From: an uncultured Bacilli bacterium
Lineage (GTDB): Bacteria > Bacillota_I > Bacilli_A > RF39 > UBA660
Reading direction: 5' to 3'
DNA: 37,002 nucleotides
NCBI GenBank assembly: GCA_934096755.1
Contig: CAKOMU010000002.1
Location: 1 to 37,002 of the forward strand
Shown: positions 7,430-15,730 of the stretch, in pieces
How positions within the stretch are numbered: position 1 is the stretch's first letter
How the letters are laid out: every line of letters starts with the position of its first letter
The notes under the pieces: model-generated
Databases searched by the model: none
Told to the model about the DNA's origin: nothing
What the model saw: the letters and a program-made list of their open reading frames with translations, nothing else
Made by a program: the position numbers and the translations under genes

Positions 7430-8107
7430 TTATTTATTGCAAGTAATAATTGCATTTATGACATAATATGCTAAATAAAGACCAGCTGTTGAAGGAACAA
7501 AGATACTAGATGCAATAACCGTTTCTTTGTTTAATGGCTGTGATAAAGAATATACCACGGGAATTTTAATATTTAAATTATTTTTTCGAACGTAATAACG
7601 TAATTTTTTAGCTAGAGGATCATTTTGAGTTTTATCTAAAGTGGTGATAATCACATTAGTAGGATCTAATCTTTTACCAGTTCCTAAGGCACAAATAATT
7701 TTAATATTACTTTCACTAGCAAATCTAATTAAATTAAGTTTAGCTGATATATCATCACAAGCATCTATAATAAAATCAAAATTAGTTTGTAAAGATTTTA
7801 TACTTTCTTCATTAATTTCCATCTCTAAACCAGTAATATTAATATTATCATCAATACTTTTCACTCTGTCAATAGCTCCTGATACTTTGGATTTTCCAAT
7901 TAAATCGGCAGTACATAGTATTTGACGGTTTAAATTACTTTTGTCAAAAACGTCCTTATCAATAACAGTAATATTTCTTATGCCACTTCTAACTAAAGCT
8001 TCTAAAACGGTTCCCCCTACGCCACCAAGGCCTACTAACAAAACATTTTTATTAGCAATTGCTGTAATATTTTCTTTACCAATTAATCGTTCTAATCTTT
8101 CAAACAT
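7430..8107 (-). CDS. tcdA: tRNA threonylcarbamoyladenosine dehydratase (TcdA/CsdL family)
   Basis: E1-like ThiF/MoeB-fold enzyme that cyclises t6A37 in tRNA to ct6A, using ATP. Starts at MFERLERLIG (ATG 8107) with GGGAGAG eight bases upstream. The open frame extends further, but that part is the 6S-like RNA and not protein. Nucleotide-binding motif VLLVGLGGVGGTVLEALVRSG (first 20 shown as VLLVGLGGVGG plus TVLEALVRSG), then IDKDVFDKSNLNRQ with the conserved Asp, Asn and Arg, and DFIIDACDDI. 225 residues, a little shorter than the ~250 of relatives. Its place next to 6S RNA, with rarA and aspS in the region, matches the B. subtilis yrvM neighbourhood. Confidence 0.88.
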   Translation of the reverse strand: MFERLERLIGKENITAIANKNVLLVGLGGVGGTVLEALVRSGIRNITVIDKDVFDKSNLNRQILCTADLIGKSKVSGAIDRVKSIDDNINITGLEMEINEESIKSLQTNFDFIIDACDDISAKLNLIRFASESNIKIICALGTGKRLDPTNVIITTLDKTQNDPLAKKLRYYVRKNNLNIKIPVVYSLSQPLNKETVIASSIFVPSTAGLYLAYYVINAIITCNK

Positions 8108-8125
8108 ATTATATTCTCTCCCATA

Positions 8126-8304
8126 ATAAAACCCGAAGGTGTCTTTCTTGATAAAAACCCGCTCTCGCGAGGTGGGCATCACATGAATTACTTTAGGATC
8201 CTTATGCACTTAATGGATAAGTCTTCTACACCATAATTCAATTAGATTCCCTTATTATCTATCTAGTCGGTTTTATTAGATAAAGACTATATAACCCTTC
8301 GGGT
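8126..8304 (-). ncRNA. ssrS: 6S-like RNA (SsrS/BsrA)
   Basis: About 179 nt with its own promoter. The ends pair: ACCCGAAGG near the 5' end with CCTTCGGGT near the 3' end. Further in, GTCTTT pairs with AAAGAC and TAAAACC with GGTTTTA. A large unpaired middle follows, with a small CTCGCGAG hairpin on its 3' side, then an upper stem (GAATTA/TAATTC and CTTAT/ATAAG). A rod with a central bubble is the 6S shape, which mimics an open promoter and holds sigma-A RNA polymerase. The gene sits upstream of tcdA as bsrA does upstream of yrvM in B. subtilis (recalled synteny). It could instead be a long 5' leader of tcdA, but the closing stem ends before the tcdA ribosome binding site. Confidence 0.72.
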
Positions 8305-8310
8305 ATTTTC

Positions 8311-8339
8311 ATTATATCAAAAATATTATTTATACTCAA
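8311..8339 (-). promoter_or_regulatory. Sigma-A promoter of the 6S-like RNA
   Basis: On the minus strand TTGAGT (8339-8334), 17 bases, then a perfect TATAAT (8316-8311). The expected start is near 8304, exactly where the closing helix of the RNA begins. The -35 box overlaps the stop codon of the upstream gene. Confidence 0.75.
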
Positions 8340-9157
8340 GTATTTTTAAGCAAATTCAATTGTGTTAGATCTACTTCGCTATATTCATAATACTTATTTA
8401 AAGCATTTGTAACATTGTTAACCCAACTTGGCTTAGCAATTTTAACGCCACTTTCATTAAAGGTAGGATTATAAATAAGACCTATACTAGCAACAGTATT
8501 TAGTCCCTTAGCAAAATAACCGTCATTTAATAATTTAATGTACTTTAAAACACCATATTCTATATTTTTATAACGAATTAATCCACCACTATACATTCCA
8601 CCAAAAATGTTATTACTAGCAAGCATGCCTGGTGCACTATAATTAGATTCAATATCAGCAATCGCCGCAGCTATAGGAAAGTCAACATTTGAATAAATAC
8701 TACAGAAGTATTTAACTAAAGCTATAATATAATCCCTACTATCGGTACAACCAGTTCTAGTTTTTGTAAATAGGTAATTGTCCGTATTTTCTAATTGCAA
8801 TAAGTATTCAGTTAAAAAATATGGTAAATTAGTTTGATTTAGTAAATCCAGTGAAACATAATTAGTTCTTAAAATATCTTTAAATGTATTGATATCAATT
8901 TGAAATGTATTAGTTAAAAACACAGTTAAATCATTGTTATTATTTAATAATTCTTCTAAAAGTTCTTCTTCAGTCATTTCATGAGCACTTTCAGGTTCAG
9001 TCATAAACACATTGGAAACATATGATGAAGCAATTATATTTGTTTCATTATCATATCTGTTGAATTCTTTGGTAATCATCAAGGTGATAACTGTAATAGT
9101 GACACCTATTAACACTAGCAAAATCCCCTGTTTATTTTTCTGCACATAATCTGTCAT
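8336..9157 (-). CDS. Membrane-anchored murein-hydrolase-like protein (glucosaminidase fold)
   Basis: 273 residues. One N-terminal membrane segment (about 10-29), a spacer with an acidic stretch (EEELLEELLNNNN), then a C-terminal domain from ~160 that resembles the glucosaminidase/lysozyme-like fold: Glu170 in AIADIESNYSAPG is the likely catalytic acid, followed by NNIFGGMYSGGLIRYKNIE, EYGVLKYIKLL and KPSWVNNVTNALNKYY. Such proteins cut the glycan backbone of peptidoglycan outside the membrane, in growth or cell separation. Ribosome binding AAGGAG is a little far (12 bases). It is in the run with the Spo0A_C-like gene. Domain assignment is by motif and not certain; a lytic transglycosylase is the alternative. 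Confidence 0.65.
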   Translation of the reverse strand: MTDYVQKNKQGILLVLIGVTITVITLMITKEFNRYDNETNIIASSYVSNVFMTEPESAHEMTEEELLEELLNNNNDLTVFLTNTFQIDINTFKDILRTNYVSLDLLNQTNLPYFLTEYLLQLENTDNYLFTKTRTGCTDSRDYIIALVKYFCSIYSNVDFPIAAAIADIESNYSAPGMLASNNIFGGMYSGGLIRYKNIEYGVLKYIKLLNDGYFAKGLNTVASIGLIYNPTFNESGVKIAKPSWVNNVTNALNKYYEYSEVDLTQLNLLKNT

Positions 9158-9225
9158 ATATTTATAATATTCTCCTTACTTGAAGTATGTTCATTATTAT
9201 AGCATATATTCTCTTATTTGGCAAA

Positions 9226-9696
9226 TTACCAAATTTTTTTATATCTTTTCTTTTTGCGAATATTAATTATTCCATTATTTTTATTAATATTTTTAGCTAT
9301 ATAATTAGCAATATTCATTATTTTGCTGGCAAAATTAAGTTCATCATTTGATCCTAAAAATATTTTATAGGATAAATCTTCACTAGTTTGAGTGGTCTTT
9401 TTATTATCGATGGCATTTTTTATTACCATATGGAAAGTACTGACACCAATACCGTGAATATTACGAGCAATATTAAAATAAAACTGAGAATAAGCATTTT
9501 GTATCTGTTCATATATATCAGTTTTATCCAAAATATTTAAAGATTTAACTGTATTAAATATAACTTCTTGAATAAAATACGTTCCTGGATCTTGTTCTTT
9601 ATAACCTAAAATTAATAAACATTCTAAAATATAGTTGTTTAAATTAATATCGTTTAGATTAAGGTTGCTTTCTAAACTCATTTGTTGATTATTCAT
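9226..9696 (-). CDS. Stand-alone Spo0A C-terminal-domain-like DNA-binding protein
   Basis: 156 residues from ATG 9696, chosen because GGAAGGAG lies just upstream; the frame extends 12 codons further without a binding site. The body follows Spo0A_C in order: ILECLLILGYKEQDPGTYFI compares with the LxEIGVPxxxKGYxYLREAI segment, YFNIARNIHGIGVSTFHMVI with YPxIAKKxNTTxSRVERAI (the recognition helices), and ELNFASKIMNIANYI with the closing SEFIAMVADKL. There is no receiver domain in front. It could be a DNA-binding regulator without phosphorelay control. The C-terminus is Lys-rich (IRKKKRYKKIW). It sits behind a promoter, structured RNA and terminator cassette, which suggests attenuation. Confidence 0.5.
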   Translation of the reverse strand: MNNQQMSLESNLNLNDINLNNYILECLLILGYKEQDPGTYFIQEVIFNTVKSLNILDKTDIYEQIQNAYSQFYFNIARNIHGIGVSTFHMVIKNAIDNKKTTQTSEDLSYKIFLGSNDELNFASKIMNIANYIAKNINKNNGIINIRKKKRYKKIW

Positions 9697-9732
9697 TTTT
9701 CTCCTTCCTTTTAATTCTATATTTTTTACCAA

Positions 9733-9773
9733 GAAAAAAGTACAGAATCAAAAATAGTGACTCCGTACTTTTA
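9733..9773 (-). terminator. Terminator or attenuator before the Spo0A_C-like gene
   Basis: AAAAGTACGGAGTCA pairs with TGATTCTGTACTTTT (with G-T pairs) around a 7-base loop, and the right arm runs into a T-run. It lies between the leader promoter and the ribosome binding site of the gene at 9696, the position of an attenuator. Confidence 0.75.
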
Positions 9774-9834
9774 ATACAGTGTAGGCATTTGCCCGAGATA
9801 GCTCACAAATAATTTGCTTATATCTCCTCACAGT
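9733..9834 (-). ncRNA. Unclassified structured RNA / leader ahead of the Spo0A_C-like gene
   Basis: About 100 nt from the predicted start at 9834 to the terminator. Order on the minus strand: a possible outer helix (GTGAGG with CCT-A-CAC), a hairpin GAGAT-ata-AGC / GCT-ATCTC around a 13-base loop, a small hairpin GGC-AAAT-GCC, then the terminator. The loop sequence ATTTG (9810-9806) is complementary to CAAAT (9791-9787) of the second hairpin, so a pseudoknot or kissing contact is possible. I compared it with the riboswitch classes I know (TPP, SAM, purine, lysine, glycine, cobalamin, c-di-GMP, preQ1, THF, ZTP, fluoride, guanidine, T-box) and it fits none. It may be a riboswitch or a small RNA. 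Confidence 0.55.
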
Positions 9835-9838
9835 TAAC

Positions 9839-9867
9839 ATTTTAGCAAAATTTAGTGTTTATGTCAA
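9839..9867 (-). promoter_or_regulatory. Strong sigma-A promoter of the structured RNA
   Basis: Perfect TTGACA (9867-9862), 17-base spacer, TAAAAT (9844-9839, 5 of 6). Predicted start about 9834. Together with the terminator it defines a transcript of about 100 nt. Confidence 0.75.
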
Positions 9868-9911
9868 GATGACCTTATAAACCTTATTACAATTATAGAC
9901 TTACTAGTATT

Positions 9912-11813
9912 TTAAATATAGTGTTCTTCTTGCGAAGGTGTTAATTCTTCAATGACTATATCAGGAGTTTGATTTTCCACTACATTATTGAAACTGCCTG
10001 CGGTAATATTTGGATTTATTTGATTATTAGTTGGTGATGTTACTGTTTTTGGCATTTCTGGTGTTTGCATACTCCAACAGCTAGACACATCGCAGTTACT
10101 ACTAAATGGCATTGGTGAAGGCATTTCTAATTTAACTATCATAGGAATTTTAAATGCTCCCCCAAAACAAACACAGGTTCCTGGTTGTAGAACTTTTTGT
10201 TTATCCAAGATATCTTGAGAAATATTGGGAAGCATTTCACCAATATATTTAATATCTAATGGGTGCGTCATTTTAAAGATTAAAAAATTATTACATTGAG
10301 CAATAACAGTATCGCTAATTTCGACAGGACGTTGGCTAATTATATCTAATATTACTCCATATTTACGCCCTTCCTTAGCAATACGATCAAAAATATTATA
10401 ACCAATTAAAAAGGTATCATTATCTTTTTGAATATATCGATGGGCTTCTTCTAAAAATAAATGAAATGGAGTTTGAGCCCTTTTAGTACTACCCTTAGCA
10501 AAGTCAAAAATTAATCGTGAAAATATTTTAACAAATACTTTGGCATAAATATCATCAACATCTTCTAAATTGATATTGATAATTTGAGCTTTTTTCTCAC
10601 CACTAGCAACAAGAGAAGCAATATAATCTTTTACAGGTATATATTTACTGCTAAAATAATTACCCAGTTTACTATTTATAATAGAATTTAGTCGAACACG
10701 TAAGATAACAGCGTCATCATGTAAGTTTTGATTGTGTTGAAATCCTTCACTAATCAAAGTAAATTCCATAGCTTTGGCAAAGTCTTTCAAAGAATAACTT
10801 GCCATTTCAGGAGCTTTGATACTATCTAGTTGATCATCAATTTTGCCTAGAATGTAGTTGGTAATTAACACTGATTCCCCAAAATTACCGTTAGAGTCAA
10901 TCTCAAAACATTCACTAAAAGAACGTGTATAACCTAACCCAGGAATGACAGAATCAAAGTTAAATTCCTTAGTATTACATACTTCAATTATTGTAAATAT
11001 TTCATTTTTCTTACTGGAAACGGTTTCGTTACTAAATAAGACTGCTAAAAGAGCTTTGGCTATTAAATGATTTTTGTAACGATTCGCTTCTTCACTATTG
11101 GTAGCAAATATTTTGGCTAATTTAATAGTATTTTCAATAATGGGTAATTGAGCATGATTTGAGGCTTGTAAAAGTAATGCAAAATCATCAAGAGTTAATA
11201 AACTAACTGGAATTTGAATTAATTCATCTGTGGGATCTGTAGGATTCGTAGATATAAATTTATAAGCATAATTGTTGTTAATTTCATTTAGCTTTCCAAA
11301 GGCATTTTTATATTCTCCAAAAGCATCAAAAATAAAAATGTTGGCATTATATTGAACAGCATATTTACTGGAAAAAATATTTTGAACGATTCGTGCAACT
11401 CCACAAGATTTACCTGAACCAGAATTACCAAATATGGCTAGATGATTGGAAAATAAACTATTAATTTTAGGACTAATCATAAAGCCTTTATAAATCGCAC
11501 TTTCTCCTAAAATAAAACTAGACGCATCATAAGTACCAACTAATTCCATTAATTCATCACTACGTATCATACGAATTTGTGAACTTAACAAAGGCTTTCT
11601 TAAAACCCCATTAACATATTTATCATTAATGTATTCTCCTAAAAAACGAATTTTAATGATATCATTACCTAATTCTTGAACTTCTCCTAAAATACGTTGA
11701 TTAGGTGCTTCAAAAATAACATTCATATTCATTAAATCGGCACTAGCAACATCTTTTTGAAGATTTTCAACATGAGCTTCACTTTCCCCAATGTATACAA
11801 TTTTACCAAACAT
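9912..11813 (-). CDS. herA: HerA-type hexameric DNA translocase/ATPase
   Basis: 633 residues of the HerA/FtsK superfamily. N-terminal ~100 residues are beta-rich (HAS-barrel-like: GEVQELGNDIIKIRFLGEYI). Walker A GNSGSGKS at 129-136, then IFIFDAFGEY at 159-168 where archaeal HerA has a DPHGEY motif, Walker B FLEEAHR at 453-459, and KEGRKYGVILDIISQRP at 480-496 with the sensor and Arg residues. A low-complexity Pro/Thr/Asn tail (~560-633) follows, unusual for the family. HerA usually works with the NurA nuclease in end resection, or with other effectors in defence; no nuclease is adjacent here. Near relatives in Firmicutes may be housekeeping. Cytoplasmic; transcribed after the anchored protein at 11873. 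Confidence 0.8.
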   Translation of the reverse strand: MFGKIVYIGESEAHVENLQKDVASADLMNMNVIFEAPNQRILGEVQELGNDIIKIRFLGEYINDKYVNGVLRKPLLSSQIRMIRSDELMELVGTYDASSFILGESAIYKGFMISPKINSLFSNHLAIFGNSGSGKSCGVARIVQNIFSSKYAVQYNANIFIFDAFGEYKNAFGKLNEINNNYAYKFISTNPTDPTDELIQIPVSLLTLDDFALLLQASNHAQLPIIENTIKLAKIFATNSEEANRYKNHLIAKALLAVLFSNETVSSKKNEIFTIIEVCNTKEFNFDSVIPGLGYTRSFSECFEIDSNGNFGESVLITNYILGKIDDQLDSIKAPEMASYSLKDFAKAMEFTLISEGFQHNQNLHDDAVILRVRLNSIINSKLGNYFSSKYIPVKDYIASLVASGEKKAQIININLEDVDDIYAKVFVKIFSRLIFDFAKGSTKRAQTPFHLFLEEAHRYIQKDNDTFLIGYNIFDRIAKEGRKYGVILDIISQRPVEISDTVIAQCNNFLIFKMTHPLDIKYIGEMLPNISQDILDKQKVLQPGTCVCFGGAFKIPMIVKLEMPSPMPFSSNCDVSSCWSMQTPEMPKTVTSPTNNQINPNITAGSFNNVVENQTPDIVIEELTPSQEEHYI

Positions 11814-11872
11814 GATTTATCACACATCCTTATTATAGGTTAATTATATCAAATCAAATAAAAAAGTAAAAG

Positions 11873-12334
11873 TTATTTTACATTAAAACTTCTACTTTTA
11901 ACATTTATCTCACTCATTAACCCTTTTTCAATAGGAATAAAATAAATTAGATATTTTTTACTACTTTTAACTTTTTTATTGACATTATAAGTAATATTTA
12001 TTCCATCATCTTCAATTTCCAAATTGATATCTTTGATATCTAAGTCTTTCTCATAATCAATAAAATCCACAATAAAATCATTATCATTAAAACTATTATT
12101 GGTAAATAAAACTACATCATTTATTTTGTATTCATTTAATAAATCTGTGTATTCTTCATAACTAGTGATTAATTTAGTTGTTTGTTCACTCCCCTTTTTA
12201 TTAATTATGATGCCATTAGCAATTACTTCAGTTTTATTGAAAAAACCTCCGGCAGCTATTCCTAATAAGCCAGCAGCAACAACAATAATTACGACTAATA
12301 TGCCAAATAAAATATTTTTTTTAGTATCACTCAT
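11873..12334 (-). CDS. Small membrane-anchored extracytoplasmic protein, unrecognised
   Basis: 153 residues with GAGGAA before the ATG. A single N-terminal membrane segment (about 8-31, LFGILVVIIVVAAGLLGIAA) is followed by a mostly beta-rich polar domain of ~120 residues (TKLITSYEEYTDLLNEYKIN, VVLFTNNSFNDNDFIVDFID, IEDDGINITYNVNKKVKSSK). No cysteine lipobox is seen, so it is an anchor or uncleaved signal. It lies just upstream of herA in the same direction with about 59 bases between. Family not recognised. Confidence 0.6.
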   Translation of the reverse strand: MSDTKKNILFGILVVIIVVAAGLLGIAAGGFFNKTEVIANGIIINKKGSEQTTKLITSYEEYTDLLNEYKINDVVLFTNNSFNDNDFIVDFIDYEKDLDIKDINLEIEDDGINITYNVNKKVKSSKKYLIYFIPIEKGLMSEINVKSRSFNVK

Positions 12335-12465
12335 TTTATTTCCTCTTTTCTTATCTATATTTTATCATGAAATTCTTTTAATGTAAATTTATTACCTTTC
12401 ACTCTAATTAAAACTAAATAACTTTAATACACTAATATAATCATTTTTAATAAATTAATTCTAAT

Positions 12466-12490
12466 ATAAAAGATGACAAACGTCATCCCT
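12466..12490 (-). terminator. Terminator downstream of gatB
   Basis: GATGAC (12472-12477) and GTCATC (12482-12487) form a stem with a 4-base loop; read on the minus strand it is followed by TTTTATATT. It closes the aspS1-gatCAB operon. Confidence 0.65.
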
Positions 12491-12531
12491 TAATTATTTT
12501 GATCAATTAATGTCAACTAATAAAAAATTTA

Positions 12532-13959
12532 TTAATCTAGTTGGGCTTTTAAAATTTCTTTAGTTATAACTGGATTAGCTTTTCCTCTAGTTTCTTTCAT
12601 AACTTGACCGACAAAATAATCAAATAAATTAGTTTTGCCAGATTTGTATTCATTAACTTGATGTTCATTCTTAGCTAAAATGTCATTAATAATATTTGTA
12701 AGCATTTCTTTATCACTAATTTGAGCATTATCTTTACTAATATAATTTTTAGGTTCTTTTTCTTCTTCTAGTGATTTAAAGAATATTTCTTTAGCTTGTT
12801 TTGAAGATATTGTGCCTTTATTTAACTCTGTAATAATTTCATTTAAATAATTTGGCGTTAGATAAAAATCTTTTAATTCAATTTCATACTTATTTAAGTA
12901 AGCAATAATTTGAACAGTCAACCAATTAGCAGCTTGTTTTTGATCCATACCTAATTTAATACATTCTTCAAAATAGTCAGCATAAGCCTTTTCTTTAATG
13001 ATAATGTTGGCATCATATTCACTAAGTCCATATTCATTAACATATTTATTTTTACGTTCTCTTGGTAAAGAAGGAATACTTTTTTTAATTTCTTCTAACC
13101 AACTAGGATCGATTTTATATTTTGGAATATTTGGTTCTACAAAGTATTTATAATCGATAGCATCAACTTTACTCCTCATTCTTATAGTGGTGCCACTTTC
13201 TTCATCAAAACGTCTAGTTTCTTGTTCTACTTCATCGTATCTACCAGCATCTTTTAATTCACTTTGTCTTTTTACTTCATAGACAATGGCATCATAAACG
13301 TTACCAAAGGAATTAATATTTTTAATTTCTACTTTAGTACCTAGTTCAGTTGCATCTTCGTCCATTATAGATACATTAACATCACATCTAATTTGGCCTT
13401 TTTTAGTATCTGCTTCCGACACATCACAATATTGGTATATGCGACGCATTGTTTCCAAAAAAGCTACTGCTTCTTCAGCAGAGTTAAGACATGGTTCCGT
13501 AACTAATTCTAAAAGTGGTACTCCTGCTCTATTATAATCAATTAAAGAGGTATCAAAATAGTGATCAAGACTTGCAGCATCTTCTTCTAGATGAATATCA
13601 TGAATTAATACATCTTTTTCATAACCATCACATTCAATTGTAATATGGCCATCCACACCGACAGGATCATGCATTTGAGTAATTTGAAAGCCTTTTGGTA
13701 AATCTGGATAGTAATAGTTTTTACGATCAAAATACATATATTCTGGTTGTTTACAATTTAAAACCATACTCATCATTAGAGCTTTTCGAACACATTCTTT
13801 ATTAACTACTGGTAACGTTCCAGGAAAAGCCATATCAACAGGACGAACATTAGCATTAGCTAGTTCATTATATGAGTTTTCAGCACTAGAGAACACTTTA
13901 GAATTACTCTTTAATTCACAGTGCATTTCTAAGCCAACAATAACTTTATATTTACTCAT
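12532..13959 (-). CDS. gatB: Aspartyl/glutamyl-tRNA amidotransferase subunit B
   Basis: tRNA-binding, kinase-like subunit of GatCAB, which activates Asp-tRNA(Asn) or Glu-tRNA(Gln) and receives ammonia from GatA. Start at ATG 13959 because AGGAGG lies seven bases upstream; the frame goes five codons further without a better site. MSKYKVIVGLEMHCELKS opens the cradle domain, with YYYPDLPKGFQITQ, HLEEDAASLDH, DYNRAGVPLLELVTEP and GQIRCDVNVS as family motifs; the C-terminal helical and YqeY-like tail ends VGQVMKETRGKANP. 475 residues, normal length. Its first 8 bases overlap the end of gatA, so translation is coupled. Confidence 0.96.
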   Translation of the reverse strand: MSKYKVIVGLEMHCELKSNSKVFSSAENSYNELANANVRPVDMAFPGTLPVVNKECVRKALMMSMVLNCKQPEYMYFDRKNYYYPDLPKGFQITQMHDPVGVDGHITIECDGYEKDVLIHDIHLEEDAASLDHYFDTSLIDYNRAGVPLLELVTEPCLNSAEEAVAFLETMRRIYQYCDVSEADTKKGQIRCDVNVSIMDEDATELGTKVEIKNINSFGNVYDAIVYEVKRQSELKDAGRYDEVEQETRRFDEESGTTIRMRSKVDAIDYKYFVEPNIPKYKIDPSWLEEIKKSIPSLPRERKNKYVNEYGLSEYDANIIIKEKAYADYFEECIKLGMDQKQAANWLTVQIIAYLNKYEIELKDFYLTPNYLNEIITELNKGTISSKQAKEIFFKSLEEEKEPKNYISKDNAQISDKEMLTNIINDILAKNEHQVNEYKSGKTNLFDYFVGQVMKETRGKANPVITKEILKAQLD

Positions 13960-15409
13960 TTTTACCTCCTGCAATCATACCTTTATAATCAAGTACAGAT
14001 TCTAAAGCATAAGCGATATTTAAAACATTTTGATCATCATAGTTATTACCAGTAATGTTAACTCCTACTGGAAGATTATCGATGAAACCATTAGGTATAG
14101 TAATCGATGGAAAACCACCAAAGTTACCAATTTGTAAATGTTCTTCTAAGATAGTTGTATCACTTTTTTCAAGTTCATCTTTGGATCCATCTATATAAGG
14201 AGCAACACCAGTTGATACCGGTAGAATCACTGCATCATATTCTTGAAATAAACTTTTAAATTTATCAACTATTAATCTTCTTACTCGAGCAGCATTTAGA
14301 AAATAACGTTCTTGATTTTCTTTTTGTAGTACGTATGAACCTATGACAAAACGTCTTTTAATTAAAGGAGAAAAACCTTTAGTACGATGATCTTTCATCA
14401 TTTCAATATAATTACTACCTTCCCCACGAGGCCCAAAAATAATGCCTGTAAGATTAGACATATTGCTAGTTGCTTCTGCACAGGATAAACATACATAAAC
14501 ACTAGGAATAGCTTCTAATAAGGTTTTGTCAATCGATACTTCGTCCACTTGAACACCAAGACTTTCTAGTTTTTTAAGAGTATTTTGAAAGTTTTCTAGG
14601 TGCATCTTTAATTCATGGGAAGCATTAGGATAATTTTTAATATCAGCTATTTCTTTTACATAAAATAATTTTTTACCATCAACATCTTTATTTAAATTGT
14701 TATATAATTGAATATTACTAGAATCCCAACTAGTTTGATCATTTTTATCTATACCTTTCATAGCATCGACAACGATGGCAGCATCTTCAACACTTCTAGT
14801 TAAAACACCACAATGATCTAAGCTAGATGCAAATGGAAACAAACCATATCTAGAAATCATACCATAAGTTGGTTTATAACCAACTATTCCACAAAAGGCA
14901 GCGGGTTTACGGATAGAATCTCCTGTATCACTACCTAAAGCATAAGGATACACACCAGCAGCAACAGCCGCAGCACTACCACTAGATGATCCAGCACACA
15001 TTCTCTTAGGATCCCATGGATTACGAATAATACCAGTATGAGCAGTAGTTCCTGTTCCTCCCATTCCAAATTCATCTAAAGCAGTCTTATTTACAGCAAC
15101 AGCACCGTGACGTTTCAAATTGGCAACCGCCGTAGCATCAAAAAATGGTACATAATCTTTTAGCGTATTAGAAGAACCAGTTGATAAAATATCTTTAGTA
15201 GAATAATTATCTTTAACCCCATAAGGAATACCTGATAGTAAGTCATCAGTTACTTCCGTAGGTTGCGCATCTTCAATAATTGTAACAAAAGCATTACAAA
15301 CTTTATTTACTTCATGCGATTTCGCTAAAGATTCTTTAATTAATTCTTCACTTGTAATTTCTTTATTTTTTAACATTTCATGTAATTTAACTAAGCCAAG
15401 CTCCGTCAT
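13952..15409 (-). CDS. gatA: Aspartyl/glutamyl-tRNA amidotransferase subunit A
   Basis: Amidase-signature subunit that hydrolyses glutamine for GatCAB. The catalytic triad is visible: Lys in GIPYGVKDNYS, the cis-Ser and Ser nucleophile in CAGSSSGSAAAVAAG and SDTGDSIRKPAAFCG. The segment GDSIRKP differs from the common GGSIRQP and may reflect lineage. Glutamine-binding region and C-terminal GFPSITIPNGF are as expected. 485 residues. The start codon overlaps the gatC stop in a TAATG junction, and the 3' end carries the ribosome binding site of gatB. Confidence 0.96.
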   Translation of the reverse strand: MTELGLVKLHEMLKNKEITSEELIKESLAKSHEVNKVCNAFVTIIEDAQPTEVTDDLLSGIPYGVKDNYSTKDILSTGSSNTLKDYVPFFDATAVANLKRHGAVAVNKTALDEFGMGGTGTTAHTGIIRNPWDPKRMCAGSSSGSAAAVAAGVYPYALGSDTGDSIRKPAAFCGIVGYKPTYGMISRYGLFPFASSLDHCGVLTRSVEDAAIVVDAMKGIDKNDQTSWDSSNIQLYNNLNKDVDGKKLFYVKEIADIKNYPNASHELKMHLENFQNTLKKLESLGVQVDEVSIDKTLLEAIPSVYVCLSCAEATSNMSNLTGIIFGPRGEGSNYIEMMKDHRTKGFSPLIKRRFVIGSYVLQKENQERYFLNAARVRRLIVDKFKSLFQEYDAVILPVSTGVAPYIDGSKDELEKSDTTILEEHLQIGNFGGFPSITIPNGFIDNLPVGVNITGNNYDDQNVLNIAYALESVLDYKGMIAGGKNE

Positions 15410-15705
15410 TATCCCACCACCTTTGGTACTTCAATTTCTCGATCATCGTAACGATCACAATTTTTTAACAAATCTTCAATCGGTATACTTTCTTCTTTAA
15501 CATCTTCTCTTAGAATATAGGTAAAATCATCTAAGGCATGTGTCATTGGTTCCACTTTATCTATATCAGGGAATTCTGCTATGATATCCATTTGAGCTTC
15601 AATAATATCAAACTCTTTTAAAACTAATTTATTTTCTTCTTCTGTTAGGCCAATAAGTAATTTATCGGCATAACTATCTACCATTTCTTTGGTAAATTTA
15701 CTCAT
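15409..15705 (-). CDS. gatC: Aspartyl/glutamyl-tRNA amidotransferase subunit C
   Basis: 98-residue subunit that wraps around the GatA-GatB interface and stabilises the complex. Family features: LIGLTEEENKLVLKEFDIIE in the N-terminal helix region, FPDIDKVEPMTHALDDFTYI in the middle and LREDVKEESIPIEDLLKNCD near the end. Lies 25 bases after aspS1 and overlaps gatA by one base. Co-transcription with an AspRS points to Asp-tRNA(Asn) as at least one substrate. Confidence 0.93.
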   Translation of the reverse strand: MSKFTKEMVDSYADKLLIGLTEEENKLVLKEFDIIEAQMDIIAEFPDIDKVEPMTHALDDFTYILREDVKEESIPIEDLLKNCDRYDDREIEVPKVVG

Positions 15706-15730
15706 TATTTCACTCTCCTTATTTTCAATT

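Noticed and set aside
8108..8209. 34-residue N-terminal extension of tcdA
   Set aside because: The extension translates the 3' half of a folded RNA with its own promoter; a good ribosome binding site precedes the internal ATG at 8107, where similarity to the family begins.
9780..9834. c-di-GMP riboswitch (because of GGGCAAA)
   Set aside because: The GCNNAAGCC-type second arm, the GAAA tetraloop and its receptor are absent; the short match is by chance.
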